Assembly: GCF_900129355.1 (NCBI RefSeq)
Contig: NZ_FQVL01000001.1
Coordinates: 372,001-436,000 of the forward strand
DNA length: 64,000 bases
Direction: 5' to 3'
DNA from: Seinonella peptonophila
GTDB lineage: Bacteria; Bacillota; Bacilli; Thermoactinomycetales; Thermoactinomycetaceae
Shown: piece after piece, positions 51,464-59,821 of the stretch
Position numbering within the stretch: the first letter of the stretch is position 1
How the letters are laid out: each line of letters opens with the position of its first letter
Program-made: the position numbers and the translations under genes
Notes under the pieces: generated by a model
What the model was told of the DNA's origin: nothing
The model's input: the letters and a program-made list of their open reading frames with translations, nothing else
Database searches by the model: none

Positions 51464-52090
51464 TTAGAATGTAGATGCTGTTTTTACGACTTCTTGTAAA
51501 CCTTCCTCTATGATCTCAGCGCTACGGTCAGGATATTGATTATGACCTTCGATCAATACTACAGTTGGATCTTTTACACCAAACAAATGAAACACATTTT
51601 TCATAAAACTAATCGAGTGTTCACTTCCTGCTGGAGCTGTTGAATATTCTCCACCAGTAGCATTCAGGAATGCGACTTTTTTATCTGGAATAAGACCTAC
51701 CGGACCATTCTCAGTATAACGGAAGGTTTTCCCTGCTTGACTGAGATAGTCGATATATGTGTGCAGTACTGCTGGAACTGAAAAATTCCATAACGGAAAA
51801 GCAAACACAACTTTATCTGCAGCGAGAAACTGTTCAAGTCGCTCGTCAATAATGGATATGATTTTTTGTTCTTCTTCAGTTAGCTCAAGCTGATTACCTC
51901 GTTTGAATAGTCCACTCAGCGCCAAAGCACCAAAGTAAGGTAATTCAACTTGATAGAGATCAAGTTCTTCAATTTGGTCTGTTGGATGAGTTTCACGATA
52001 AGTATGGACAAAAGCATCATACATTTTTACACTTACTGATTGATCGGCTGGTCGATCATTCGCTTTCACGATTAAAACTTTAGACAACAT
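51464..52090 (-). CDS. azoR: FMN-dependent NADH-azoreductase
   Basis: A 208-residue flavodoxin-fold quinone/azo reductase that protects against quinones and azo compounds by two-electron reduction. FMN-binding segments are KANDRPADQSVSVKMYDAF, FAFPLWNFSVPAVLHTYIDY and FLNATGGEYSTAPAGSE. Length matches B. subtilis AzoR1/AzoR2. The ATG at 52090 has GGGGGAG upstream. It is divergent from an HxlR-family regulator across ~145 bp holding two similar operator-like sites, so it is probably repressed by that protein and induced by electrophiles, as known for AzoR1 under YodB/CatR. Confidence 0.93.
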   Translation of the reverse strand: MLSKVLIVKANDRPADQSVSVKMYDAFVHTYRETHPTDQIEELDLYQVELPYFGALALSGLFKRGNQLELTEEEQKIISIIDERLEQFLAADKVVFAFPLWNFSVPAVLHTYIDYLSQAGKTFRYTENGPVGLIPDKKVAFLNATGGEYSTAPAGSEHSISFMKNVFHLFGVKDPTVVLIEGHNQYPDRSAEIIEEGLQEVVKTASTF

Positions 52091-52122
52091 ATTCTCCCCC
52101 TGGCACATTCATTTATTTATAT

Positions 52123-52172
52123 ACTTACTTTATGTAATGAATATAATTCAATCACTTACTTTTGTCAAGTGA
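52123..52172. promoter_or_regulatory. Two operator-like sites between azoR and the HxlR gene
   Basis: ACTTACTTTATGTAATGA (52123-52140) and ACTTACTTTTGTCAAGTGA (52154-52172) are direct repeats 31 bp apart, about three helical turns. Each also contains a dyad (TTAC/GTAA; TCACTT/AAGTGA, the latter starting at 52152). They are likely binding sites for the HxlR-family protein. Confidence 0.5.
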
Positions 52173-52234
52173 TGGAGGAAAAGTTTGTTTAACGATTTTA
52201 ATTATGATACATTGGTACTACAGAGGTGATTTTC

Positions 52235-52555
52235 ATGAATGAATATAACCTGTGTCCAAAATTAGAATATGCATTTCAATTACTTGGGAAACGTTGGAAC
52301 GGTTTGATCATCGCCACCTTACTCTCTGGTCCTAAACGATTTAAAGATATTTCTAATACCATCTTGCCCATGAGCGATAAAATGTTAGCAGAGCGTATGC
52401 GGGAGCTTGAAGCTGAACAGATTGTAAAACGAAATGTCTATCCTGAGAAACCGGTTAGGATTGAGTACGAATTAACAGAGAAAGGCGCTGACCTTGCTCC
52501 CGTATTGGATGCAATGGAAACGTGGGCAGAAACTTGGAATATATGTAAAAATTAA
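52235..52555 (+). CDS. HxlR-family transcriptional regulator (YodB/CatR-like)
   Basis: A 106-residue winged-helix regulator. It begins MNEYNLCPKLEYAFQLLGKRWNGL and continues with GPKRFKDISNTILPMSDKML and YELTEKGADLAPVLDAMETW, the HxlR pattern. The conserved Cys at residue 7 is the redox/quinone-sensing residue in YodB and CatR. The ATG at 52235 has GAGGTG upstream. Divergent pairing with azoR suggests it represses azoR (and itself) until electrophiles modify the Cys. This regulatory link is inferred from layout and the operator-like repeats. Confidence 0.9.
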   Translation: MNEYNLCPKLEYAFQLLGKRWNGLIIATLLSGPKRFKDISNTILPMSDKMLAERMRELEAEQIVKRNVYPEKPVRIEYELTEKGADLAPVLDAMETWAETWNICKN

Positions 52556-52560
52556 TCTAT

Positions 52561-52595
52561 AAAAGACCCAGCTTTCATAGAAGGCTGGGTCTTTT
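52561..52595 (+). terminator. Terminator after the HxlR gene
   Basis: Perfect 12-bp stem AAAAGACCCAGC/GCTGGGTCTTTT (52561-52572 with 52584-52595), loop of 11. Confidence 0.85.
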
Positions 52596-52658
52596 ATATG
52601 GACTACTCAAGCTCAATCTCTTTTATACTCCAAAAGTTTAATCTAGTATCTAATTGCT

Positions 52659-52952
52659 TTAAACTATCAAAAATGGAATTGATAAGACTTGATTCAGATT
52701 CATAAGCTCCAAGATTTTATCAACAAACGTTGTAACTTTTTGTAGCTCTCTTACTTGCCAGAGATAATAGTAAGGAAAGTATTTAATTTCCTCATAAAAA
52801 TGATCTAATCCCAAATCGGAAGAAATCGTAGCTAATTCAAAACAATGTGGGATCTCTACAATTGCAATGTATCCGATTCACTCATTGGAATAAGTTGATG
52901 TCAAAATCCCTTCATGCTGTCGACATATTTTAAAAAATTGTTGCTGATTCAT
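52659..52952 (-). pseudogene. Small gene relic with an in-frame TGA
   Basis: A 98-codon frame on the minus strand begins MNQQQFFKICRQHEGIL and is interrupted by TGA at codon 25 (52878-52880). It then continues for 72 coherent codons (IGYIAIVEIPHCFELATISS, DLGLDHFYEEIKYFPYYY, LQKVTTFVDKILELMN) to a TAA. The composition after the stop still looks protein-like, so this is probably a recently inactivated gene. The family was not recognised, and the start lacks a good RBS. Stop-codon read-through is an unsupported alternative. Confidence 0.5.
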
Positions 52953-53036
52953 ACATTTATGTCATCCTGTGACTCTGTTATTGTTTAATCTCACTACAAA
53001 AGGGTATTTCTTTTACGATATAAAGGAGTGTTTGCA

Positions 53037-53108
53037 ATGAAAGTAGAGGATTATCTTACAATTGCATTTATCTGTCTAGTTATTATAGCTCTCTACTTTT
53101 GGCTTTAA
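53037..53108 (+). CDS. 23-residue single-span membrane peptide
   Basis: ATG (53037) follows AAGGAG at nine-base spacing. The peptide is MKVEDYLTIAFICLVIIALY plus FWL: a short charged head and one hydrophobic helix. A good RBS and a tidy membrane-peptide composition argue for a real small gene; many sporulation or toxin-like peptides look like this. No antisense RNA or partner was identified, and no function can be assigned. It stands alone between the relic gene and the hemQ terminator. Confidence 0.5.
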   Translation: MKVEDYLTIAFICLVIIALYFWL

Positions 53109-53230
53109 ATGATAATCATAGGATAAAACAGACAAACATATCTGATGCACCAAAATATGGAGTCATCATCGTTTGACTAGAGATATCTTAATCTCGGGAT
53201 AATATTGCCAACCTGTGCTGAGCAAAAGCT

Positions 53231-53265
53231 AGAAAAAACTACAATCATCTTACGATTGTAGTTTT
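53231..53265. terminator. Terminator after hemQ
   Basis: Perfect 12-bp stem AAAACTACAATC/GATTGTAGTTTT (53235-53246 with 53254-53265). T-rich on both strands, so it could also stop rightward transcripts. Confidence 0.85.
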
Positions 53266-53270
53266 ATTTT

Positions 53271-54017
53271 CTAGATTGCAAACCAATCACGAAACTGTTC
53301 TTGAGAAAGTCGACAACCTGTATAAAATGCCCCAAACTCTCCAAAGCGGGCGCTTACCTCATCGAACCGCATTTCTTGAACAATCTTTTTAAATTGCAAG
53401 GGATCATCAGCAAAAAGCGAAACACCCCATTCCCAATCGTCAAGTCCAATTGATCCAGTGATAATCTGTTTTACTTTCCCCGCATAAGAACGTCCGATTA
53501 AACCATGACTCTTCATCATCTCTCTTCGCTCTTCCATACTCAACATATACCAATTATCGTTTCCTGTACGACGCTTATCCATCGGATAAAAACTCATATA
53601 TTCCGTGTTTGGTAACTCTGGTTTTAAGCGAGCCTGAACCCTAGGATCTGTTGTGGGGTCAGTTCCTGGGCGCACCTGATAAGCACTTAATTCTACTACC
53701 GAAGTATATGAGTAAGGGGTATTTGTATAATCTGCTAAGCGTGTTTTTTGGATCTGTTGTTTAATCTCATCAAGTTCTTTTACTGTTGGACGAAGATGAA
53801 TAAGCAGCCAATCCGCCTTATGTCCTAAAATAGAATATTGTGCAAAACTTCCTTTACGCTGTTGGTCAATTGCAACAAAATGACTCGTCAAATCGATCCA
53901 TTCATCTAAAATTACATTTCTCTCTTTTTCGGACAGCTTCCGCCATGCTGCCCAGTCTATGGTACGAAAATCATGTGTTGCATACCATCCATCATATGTA
54001 GTTACAGCGTCACCCAT
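53271..54017 (-). CDS. hemQ: Coproheme decarboxylase HemQ
   Basis: A 248-residue member of the chlorite-dismutase-like family that converts coproheme to heme b in the last step of the Gram-positive coproporphyrin-dependent pathway. The catalytic Tyr is in [15 protein letters not shown] (about residue 146) and the proximal heme His in [15 protein letters not shown] (about 172). The N-terminal domain starts [20 protein letters not shown]. The ATG at 54017 (GGGAAG upstream) matches family length (about 250); the longer reading is non-homologous. It is monocistronic here. The HssRS/HrtAB-like heme-stress module elsewhere in the window handles the excess of its product. Confidence 0.95.
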   Translation of the reverse strand: MGDAVTTYDGWYATHDFRTIDWAAWRKLSEKERNVILDEWIDLTSHFVAIDQQRKGSFAQYSILGHKADWLLIHLRPTVKELDEIKQQIQKTRLADYTNTPYSYTSVVELSAYQVRPGTDPTTDPRVQARLKPELPNTEYMSFYPMDKRRTGNDNWYMLSMEERREMMKSHGLIGRSYAGKVKQIITGSIGLDDWEWGVSLFADDPLQFKKIVQEMRFDEVSARFGEFGAFYTGCRLSQEQFRDWFAI

Positions 54018-54095
54018 CTTGTCACTTCCCTTATCCTTGATACAAATATTATAGCAAAGGCTTAGCAACATTTCGTTTGTCAGCATTTTGTCAAT

Positions 54096-54920
54096 CTAGT
54101 CTCTGACCACCCATTTCTTCAATGCGTATGCAACACCAGATTCAAGATTTGAACGAGTAACATAATCAACATGCTCTTGAATTTCAGGTGCTGCATTCGC
54201 TGGCGCAACCGAAAAACCAGCTACCTGAAACATACTTAGATCATTTTCATTATCGCCAAATGCAATTACCTCTTTTAGATCAATATTAAATTGATCTGCA
54301 AGAATAGTAAGCGCGTTTCCTTTTGAAACTCCTTTAGACATAATGTCTAGCAGCTGCCTCCCAGACCTCACTGAAGTTAACTTATTTTTCCATTCAATAG
54401 GAAAACTGTTTGCAAATGCTTGAAGCTCTTCCCAGTTTGAACCAACTACTAAAATTTTCAATACATTTAATTGATCAAGATGCTCTGATAACTGAGGATC
54501 AATACAAATCGGAATCTTTTCATCACGCTCACGAAATCGTTTTGTAAGACTGTTTTCCTGATTGGTGTAAATACTTGTAGTTGAATAAATCAAGTATTCA
54601 AAAGATCTTTCTTCAATCCATTTCATCACCTGCTTAGCTACCTTGATTGGTAAAGCTTGCACATGAAGAATTTCATCTGTTATAGCATTTCGAATCAATC
54701 CTCCGTTACATGAAATGACAGGTGTTGTCAACTTGAGCTGTTTAATAAATGGACGAACTGTCAGATCGGATCGACCCGTTGCAAGCAAAACATCGACTCC
54801 TTGCTTTTGAATTTGTTGTAGAACGCGTATATTTTCTTCGGAAATTTGATTTTTGTTATTTAATAATGTGCCATCCAAATCACAAACGCACCATCGAAAC
54901 GAACCTTTGGATTGCTTCAT
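54096..54920 (-). CDS. Cof-type HAD-superfamily phosphatase
   Basis: A 274-residue HAD phosphatase with the C2B cap. Motif I is CVCDLDGTLLNN (nucleophile Asp and acid-base Asp), motif II ATGRSD, motif III Lys in MSKGVSKGNAL, and motif IV IAFGDNENDLSMF. Such enzymes dephosphorylate sugar phosphates, FMN or pyridoxal phosphate; the exact substrate cannot be read from motifs. The ATG at 54920 has GGGGGT upstream; longer readings lack an RBS. It ends 79 bp upstream of the hemQ start on the same strand. Confidence 0.92.
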   Translation of the reverse strand: MKQSKGSFRWCVCDLDGTLLNNKNQISEENIRVLQQIQKQGVDVLLATGRSDLTVRPFIKQLKLTTPVISCNGGLIRNAITDEILHVQALPIKVAKQVMKWIEERSFEYLIYSTTSIYTNQENSLTKRFRERDEKIPICIDPQLSEHLDQLNVLKILVVGSNWEELQAFANSFPIEWKNKLTSVRSGRQLLDIMSKGVSKGNALTILADQFNIDLKEVIAFGDNENDLSMFQVAGFSVAPANAAPEIQEHVDYVTRSNLESGVAYALKKWVVRD

Positions 54921-55072
54921 GGATTGACCCCCATAAATAATGGTTTTGATACAACTACCATTATACTTCAACTTACTTGAAACCTCTTTTTAAACACTAT
55001 TTCTAATAACAATCTATAAATTATGGTAAAATTCATTTCAATAAAATATTTCCACAGAAAGGACTAAACATC

Positions 55073-55525
55073 ATGACCATTTTTTTCTATGGAGTCAATG
55101 ATCCTTATTACTGTTTTTCTAACTTTTCACCATATGGCTTTCGACTAAACGATAAATGGTGGCCAACGAATGAACATTTTTTTCAAGCACAAAAATTTGC
55201 TGGAACTTTTTATGCAGAAGAAATTCGGTTAGCGAAAACCCCAAAACAAGCAGCAAATATGGGACGAGATCGAAATCTCCCTTTGCGACCTGATTGGGAT
55301 ATCAGCAGAAATGAGGTTATGCATTTAGGAGTCTATCAAAAATTTAAACATAACTCTGAAATTCGTGAGGTTTTACTCTCAACTGGAAATCAATTAATTG
55401 TTGAAAATGCGCCAAGCGATTACTATTGGGGTTGTGGGGCAGATGGCAGCGGTGCGAATCATTTGGGTAGAATCTTGATGGAGGTAAGAACCCAATTGAG
55501 GAAAGAAGCGCTTAAAAAAAATTAA
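55073..55525 (+). CDS. NADAR domain protein (DUF1768, YbiA-like)
   Basis: A 150-residue single-domain NADAR protein. Family motifs are FFYGVNDPYYCFSNFSPYGF, WPTNEHFFQAQKFAG, GRDRNLPLRPDWD, MHLGVYQKFKHNSEIREVLL and the C-terminal YYWGCGADGSGANHLGRILME. YbiA-type members are N-glycosidases acting on early riboflavin intermediates or on ADP-ribose linked to guanine. It could therefore serve housekeeping detoxification or reverse ADP-ribosylation. RBS AAAGGA precedes the ATG. It is a single gene with a terminator right after the stop. Confidence 0.92.
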   Translation: MTIFFYGVNDPYYCFSNFSPYGFRLNDKWWPTNEHFFQAQKFAGTFYAEEIRLAKTPKQAANMGRDRNLPLRPDWDISRNEVMHLGVYQKFKHNSEIREVLLSTGNQLIVENAPSDYYWGCGADGSGANHLGRILMEVRTQLRKEALKKN

Positions 55526-55542
55526 AGCGGCATAGCCGCTTT
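55524..55542. terminator. Terminator between the NADAR gene and gltP
   Basis: 8-bp stem AAAGCGGC/GCCGCTTT with a 3-base loop, overlapping the NADAR stop and abutting the gltP stop. It serves both convergent genes. Confidence 0.75.
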
Positions 55543-56835
55543 TCAGTACAAACGATATTTTGATTGAGATTGAGTTGAAAATATCGTTTCAAACCATCTC
55601 GCAGTATCAAACTGACGTTCCCATTTCGCAATAACTATTGTAGCGAGTGAATTCCCAACAACATTTACGAGTGTTCGAATCATATCCAAAATCCGATCAA
55701 TTCCTACAATAAATGCTAAACCTTCAGCAGGAATGCCTAATGCACTCAATGTAGCTATCAAAACCACAAAGGAAGCCCCAGGTACTCCAACAATTCCTTT
55801 CGAAGTAATCATTAGCACAATAAAAAGTGTCATTTGTCTCCCTGGGGTCATATTGATTCCATACATTTGTGCAATAAAGAGAATAGTCATTGCTTGAAAT
55901 AAAGTAGATCCAGCAAGATTTAAAGTATTACCCATTGGTAAGACAAAAGAGATCACTGAACGGGAGCAACCGAAGTCTTCAAGTTTTACAAAGAGGCGTG
56001 GTAAGACTGAATCAGAGCTAGCAGTTGTAAACGACAATAATATTTCTGGTCTTAATAACCGGTAAAATTGGAATGGATCGATTTTCACCAAATGGGCGAT
56101 TAATCCGAATACAACAAATAGGAAAATAAACATTGCCACATAGACCGAAATAACTAATTTTCCTAAAGGCCATAAGGAACCAATTCCAAATTGTGAAATA
56201 GTAACAGCTATTAAGGAGAAGACCCCAATTGGAGCTATTTTCATCACAAGATCTGTAACCCAAAACATCGCTTCTAAAACAGCTTTAAAAAAATCAACAA
56301 TAATTTTCCCTCGTTCACCTATAGCAGCCGTCGCTAATCCAAAGAGAATCGAAAAGAAAATAATCGCTAACAAATCTCCTTTGGCAATCGATTGAACAAT
56401 ATTTTTGGGGACTACTTGTACAAAAAGATTGATGATCATTTCCGGAAAATTGTGTGTTTGTTGTTCCGCAGTTTGCTCATATTTTTGAATACTTATCTTC
56501 TGAATATGACTCCGTTCGACACTAGCACCAGGTTGAACAATTGTTGCAATTAACAGACCAAGTATAATCGCAATCATCGTAATAAATTCAAAGTAAATAA
56601 TCGTTTTGCCACCTATTTTTCCTAATTTTTTGATATTATCAATGCTCGCAACGCCAATAATTAAGGATGCAATTACGATCGGAATTACGATCATCTGAAT
56701 AAGATTTATAAAAACATTTCCAATAGGGAGCAGATATCGGGTCATTGACTGAGAATGTCCGTTGAACAGCAGCCCAAAGATAACGCCCAGTATTAAAGCA
56801 ATTAAAATTTGGGTAGATAATCTAGTCTTTTTCAT
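55543..56835 (-). CDS. gltP: Dicarboxylate/amino acid:cation symporter (DAACS, GltP/GltT-like)
   Basis: A 430-residue membrane transporter with eight helices and two re-entrant loops. It takes up glutamate/aspartate or C4-dicarboxylates with H+ or Na+. Signature pieces are SFTTASSDSVLPRLF (HP1 Ser-rich loop), GNTLNLAGSTLFQAM (TM7, NMDGT-like), GVPGASFVVLIATLSALGIP (HP2) and GIDRILDMIRTLVNVVGN (TM8 substrate site with Arg). RBS GAGGG precedes the ATG. Promoter candidate at 56860-56887. It is divergent from anmK. Confidence 0.93.
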   Translation of the reverse strand: MKKTRLSTQILIALILGVIFGLLFNGHSQSMTRYLLPIGNVFINLIQMIVIPIVIASLIIGVASIDNIKKLGKIGGKTIIYFEFITMIAIILGLLIATIVQPGASVERSHIQKISIQKYEQTAEQQTHNFPEMIINLFVQVVPKNIVQSIAKGDLLAIIFFSILFGLATAAIGERGKIIVDFFKAVLEAMFWVTDLVMKIAPIGVFSLIAVTISQFGIGSLWPLGKLVISVYVAMFIFLFVVFGLIAHLVKIDPFQFYRLLRPEILLSFTTASSDSVLPRLFVKLEDFGCSRSVISFVLPMGNTLNLAGSTLFQAMTILFIAQMYGINMTPGRQMTLFIVLMITSKGIVGVPGASFVVLIATLSALGIPAEGLAFIVGIDRILDMIRTLVNVVGNSLATIVIAKWERQFDTARWFETIFSTQSQSKYRLY

Positions 56836-56859
56836 TCATATCCCTCAAGTTTATAAATA

Positions 56860-56887
56860 TATATACAATCATATATAAAATTGTAAA
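56860..56887 (-). promoter_or_regulatory. Candidate gltP promoter
   Basis: TTTACA (56882-56887) and TATATA (56860-56865) on the minus strand, 16 bp apart, 25 bp before the gltP start. The surrounding AT-rich tract also makes chance matches likely. Confidence 0.4.
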
Positions 56888-56922
56888 CAAACACAAATAT
56901 TTTATTATTTACTAAGGTAGTG

Positions 56923-58098
56923 ATGGACTTGTATGCAGTAGGCTTGATGTCTGGTACTTCGCTTGATGGAGTCGATGCTGCACTCATAAAGATCGAGCGA
57001 CATCAACAGAAACCCCAAGTAGAAATGATAGATTTTATTACAATTCCCTTTTCTCCATCTCTAGAAGAAGAAATTAGAGAATGCTTATCACTTCATGAAT
57101 CAAATGTACAAAAGATTTGTAGTCTCAACTATAAACTTGGTTTATTTTATGCAGATGCAGTGAAAAAAATATGCAAACAAAACCAACTTTCACTCTCCAA
57201 TCTCTCCTTTATTGGCTCTCATGGACAAACGCTTTTCCACCAACCACAAAAAAATGCAAACTATGCTCCCTCCACTATGCAAATTGGTGAAGCAGCTGTG
57301 ATCGCTTACGAAACTCAGACAACTGTTGTCTCCAATTTTCGAGCAATGGATCTGGCTGCTGGTGGACAAGGTGCTCCCTTGGTTCCCTATGTTGATTGGC
57401 TTCTCTATCAAAACAAAGAAACATCGCGACTTCTTCAAAACATCGGTGGTATTAGCAATGTAACCGCCTTACCTGCTGATGGAACAATTGATCACATCAG
57501 AGCATTCGACACAGGGCCAGGGAATCTTATCATTGATGAAATTTGCCGACTATTATTCCATACTTCTTTTGATCAAAGTGGAGCTTTAGCAGCCAAAGGA
57601 ACAATTGATGAAGTTTTACTTCGACACTGCATGCAAATTCCATACATATCTAAAAAGCCTCCAAAATCGACTGGGCATGAACTTTTTGGGAAGGAATTTA
57701 CCATTCGACTCATTCAAGCATATGACCATCTCTCGAAATATGATCTATTAGCAACACTCACTGCTTTTACAGCGCATTCAATCGTAGAAAATTATCGCTT
57801 ATTCTTATTTTCCACTCACAATTATGATGAGGTAATTGTCTCAGGAGGAGGAAGTTTTAATCAAACTTTATTAAGGATGATGGAACAATTACTTCATCCA
57901 TATGGAATTCGCACTATTACACTTGAAGAAATCGGTCATGTCTCAGCAGCGAAAGAGGCTATCGCATTTGCCATATTGGCATATGAAACGCTTCAACATA
58001 AACCTAGTAATATACCAAGTGCAACAGGTGCAAAAGAATCCGTTATGCTCGGTAATATCACATTTCCCAACAAGTCCGCGATGGCAAATATCACTTAA
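56923..58098 (+). CDS. anmK: Anhydro-N-acetylmuramic acid kinase
   Basis: A 391-residue kinase of the ASKHA fold. It phosphorylates and hydrates 1,6-anhydroMurNAc to MurNAc-6-phosphate in cell-wall recycling. Motifs are GLMSGTSLDGVDAALI at the N-terminus, FIGSHGQTLFHQP, LLQNIGGISNVTAL, FDTGPGNLIIDEI (ATP/substrate) and EVIVSGGGSFNQTL. The ATG at 56923 lies five bases after AAGG; a GTG just before is less likely. It is upstream of a PTS pair, which may import a sugar that feeds this enzyme. No murQ etherase is seen nearby. Confidence 0.95.
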   Translation: MDLYAVGLMSGTSLDGVDAALIKIERHQQKPQVEMIDFITIPFSPSLEEEIRECLSLHESNVQKICSLNYKLGLFYADAVKKICKQNQLSLSNLSFIGSHGQTLFHQPQKNANYAPSTMQIGEAAVIAYETQTTVVSNFRAMDLAAGGQGAPLVPYVDWLLYQNKETSRLLQNIGGISNVTALPADGTIDHIRAFDTGPGNLIIDEICRLLFHTSFDQSGALAAKGTIDEVLLRHCMQIPYISKKPPKSTGHELFGKEFTIRLIQAYDHLSKYDLLATLTAFTAHSIVENYRLFLFSTHNYDEVIVSGGGSFNQTLLRMMEQLLHPYGIRTITLEEIGHVSAAKEAIAFAILAYETLQHKPSNIPSATGAKESVMLGNITFPNKSAMANIT

Positions 58099-58223
58099 TA
58101 CTCTGGGTGTGTCTGATCTACCATTTGGACAAAATCCATTTCTACTACAAAACTGAATTTTTCACCCAATGAAATATCATATATTTATTATTATTCTGTA
58201 TAATTAGAGAAGGAGGTGATGTT

Positions 58224-58535
58224 ATGAAAGTATTATTCGTCTGTTCGGGTGGACTATCAAGCGGAATTATCCTGCAAACTCTGCAAGAGGAAGCAACTAA
58301 ACAAGGTGTACAGATGAAAATTAAGTCAGTCGGTACTGAACAATTTGAAACAGAAATACTAAATGGTTGGGATATTGCCATGGTTGCTCCACAAGTAAGA
58401 CATCGATATCAACAGTTTAAAGCTGCTGCTGATCTAGTTCAAGTTCCTTGTGAAATCATACCTCTCCAAGCATATAGTCCATTGGGTGGTTCCATGCTAC
58501 TGGAAACAATCAAGCGCTGCTTAGGCATTGATTAA
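58224..58535 (+). CDS. PTS lactose/cellobiose-type IIB component
   Basis: A 103-residue cytosolic IIB with the phospho-accepting Cys near residue 8 (VLFVCSGGLSSGIILQ) and a P-loop-like active-site turn typical of the Lac/chitobiose family. It receives the phosphate from IIA and passes it to the sugar in IIC. RBS AAGGAGGTGATG precedes the ATG. IIC follows 14 bp later, but no IIA gene is present, so a IIA from elsewhere must serve. The sugar is probably a beta-diglycoside or amino-sugar disaccharide, which is inferred from family membership. Confidence 0.88.
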   Translation: MKVLFVCSGGLSSGIILQTLQEEATKQGVQMKIKSVGTEQFETEILNGWDIAMVAPQVRHRYQQFKAAADLVQVPCEIIPLQAYSPLGGSMLLETIKRCLGID

Positions 58536-58549
58536 GGAGGGCGAAAATC

Positions 58550-59821
58550 ATGGAAAAATGGACTTATTGGCTTGAGCATAAACTGGCCTCACCTATGACA
58601 AAATTGTCTGAACAGAGGCACTTACGGGCAATTCGTGATGGAGTCATCTCAGCTCTACCCTTTATCATTATTGGCTCATTTTTTTTAATCTTAGCTTTCC
58701 CCCCTGTTCCTGAGCAAACATGGATCGCTCAGTGGGCTCAGCAACATCGATCAGAGATTTTGATTCCATATCGACTCACAATGTTTATTATGTCACTTTA
58801 CATTTCTTGTGGCATCGGCTATCACTTAGCCAAAAGCTACCGTCTTCATCCTTTGGCCGGTGCCCAATTAGCAATCGCAGGCTTACTCCTTACCATTGTT
58901 CCTACAATCATAAATGGAAACACATTCGTCTTACCAATGGTGAATTTAGGAGGACATGGATTATTTGTAGCAATTTTGGTCTCGATTATTGCTGTTGAAA
59001 TACTTCGTATTTGTCAAACTCATCGCCTTACTATCACGATGCCCAAACAAGTTCCCACTTCTGTCGCCCGATCATTTGAAGCATTGATTCCTGTTGCAAT
59101 CTTAATTGGTTTGATGACGCTATTCACGGTCATATTAAAACTCGATTTACATGCAATTGTTAGTTACGCAGTTACTCCCTTCGTCCGCGCAGGTGATTCA
59201 CTGCTTGGTGTATTAGTCCCCGTCTTTCTGATTACCTTTTTTTGGTCGTTTGGAATCCATGGTGTCTCTGTAGTCGGAACCATTGTCCGTCCAGTCTGGG
59301 AAGTCTATTTAGCTAAAAATGCCGAAGCTGTGGCCGCTGGTCATCCAATTCCTTACATCTCACCTGAGACATTTTATCAATGGTTTATTTGGATTGGTGG
59401 CTCTGGTGCTACAATTGGCCTAGCATTTGCAATGCTTTTCTGTGCCAAATCAAAAGTATCAAAAACACTTGGTAGAACAACGATTATCCCCAGTCTGTTT
59501 AACATTAACGAACCAATCATATTTGGAGCGCCGATCGTACTAAATCCTATCCTGATCATACCATTCATTATTTGTCCGATTTTAACTGCCACACTCTCCT
59601 ACATCGTTACCTATATCGGCTGGGTTCATCCCACGTATATCATGGTACCTTGGACATTACCAGCTCCAATTGGTGCTTATCTCGCTACTGGTGGGGATTG
59701 GCGGGCAATCATCCTAGTATTGACCAATATTCTCATTTCTTTCTTGATCTATCTACCATTCTTCAAAATGCATGATCGAAAACTTCATCGGCTCGAAAAA
59801 AATAATCAAACTAACTTTTGA
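58550..59821 (+). CDS. PTS lactose/cellobiose-type IIC permease
   Basis: A 423-residue IIC with about ten hydrophobic segments, starting MEKWTYWLEHKLASPMTKLS. The conserved region includes DGVISALPFIIIGSFFLILA, FFWSFGIHGVSVVGTIVRPV and the SLFNINEPIIFGAPIVLNP motif, where the Glu contacts sugar. It is the channel partner of the IIB gene just upstream. With anmK it suggests import of a sugar used in, or recovered from, cell-wall or chitin material. The end overlaps the convergent yerD-like gene by 11 bp. Confidence 0.92.
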   Translation: MEKWTYWLEHKLASPMTKLSEQRHLRAIRDGVISALPFIIIGSFFLILAFPPVPEQTWIAQWAQQHRSEILIPYRLTMFIMSLYISCGIGYHLAKSYRLHPLAGAQLAIAGLLLTIVPTIINGNTFVLPMVNLGGHGLFVAILVSIIAVEILRICQTHRLTITMPKQVPTSVARSFEALIPVAILIGLMTLFTVILKLDLHAIVSYAVTPFVRAGDSLLGVLVPVFLITFFWSFGIHGVSVVGTIVRPVWEVYLAKNAEAVAAGHPIPYISPETFYQWFIWIGGSGATIGLAFAMLFCAKSKVSKTLGRTTIIPSLFNINEPIIFGAPIVLNPILIIPFIICPILTATLSYIVTYIGWVHPTYIMVPWTLPAPIGAYLATGGDWRAIILVLTNILISFLIYLPFFKMHDRKLHRLEKNNQTNF

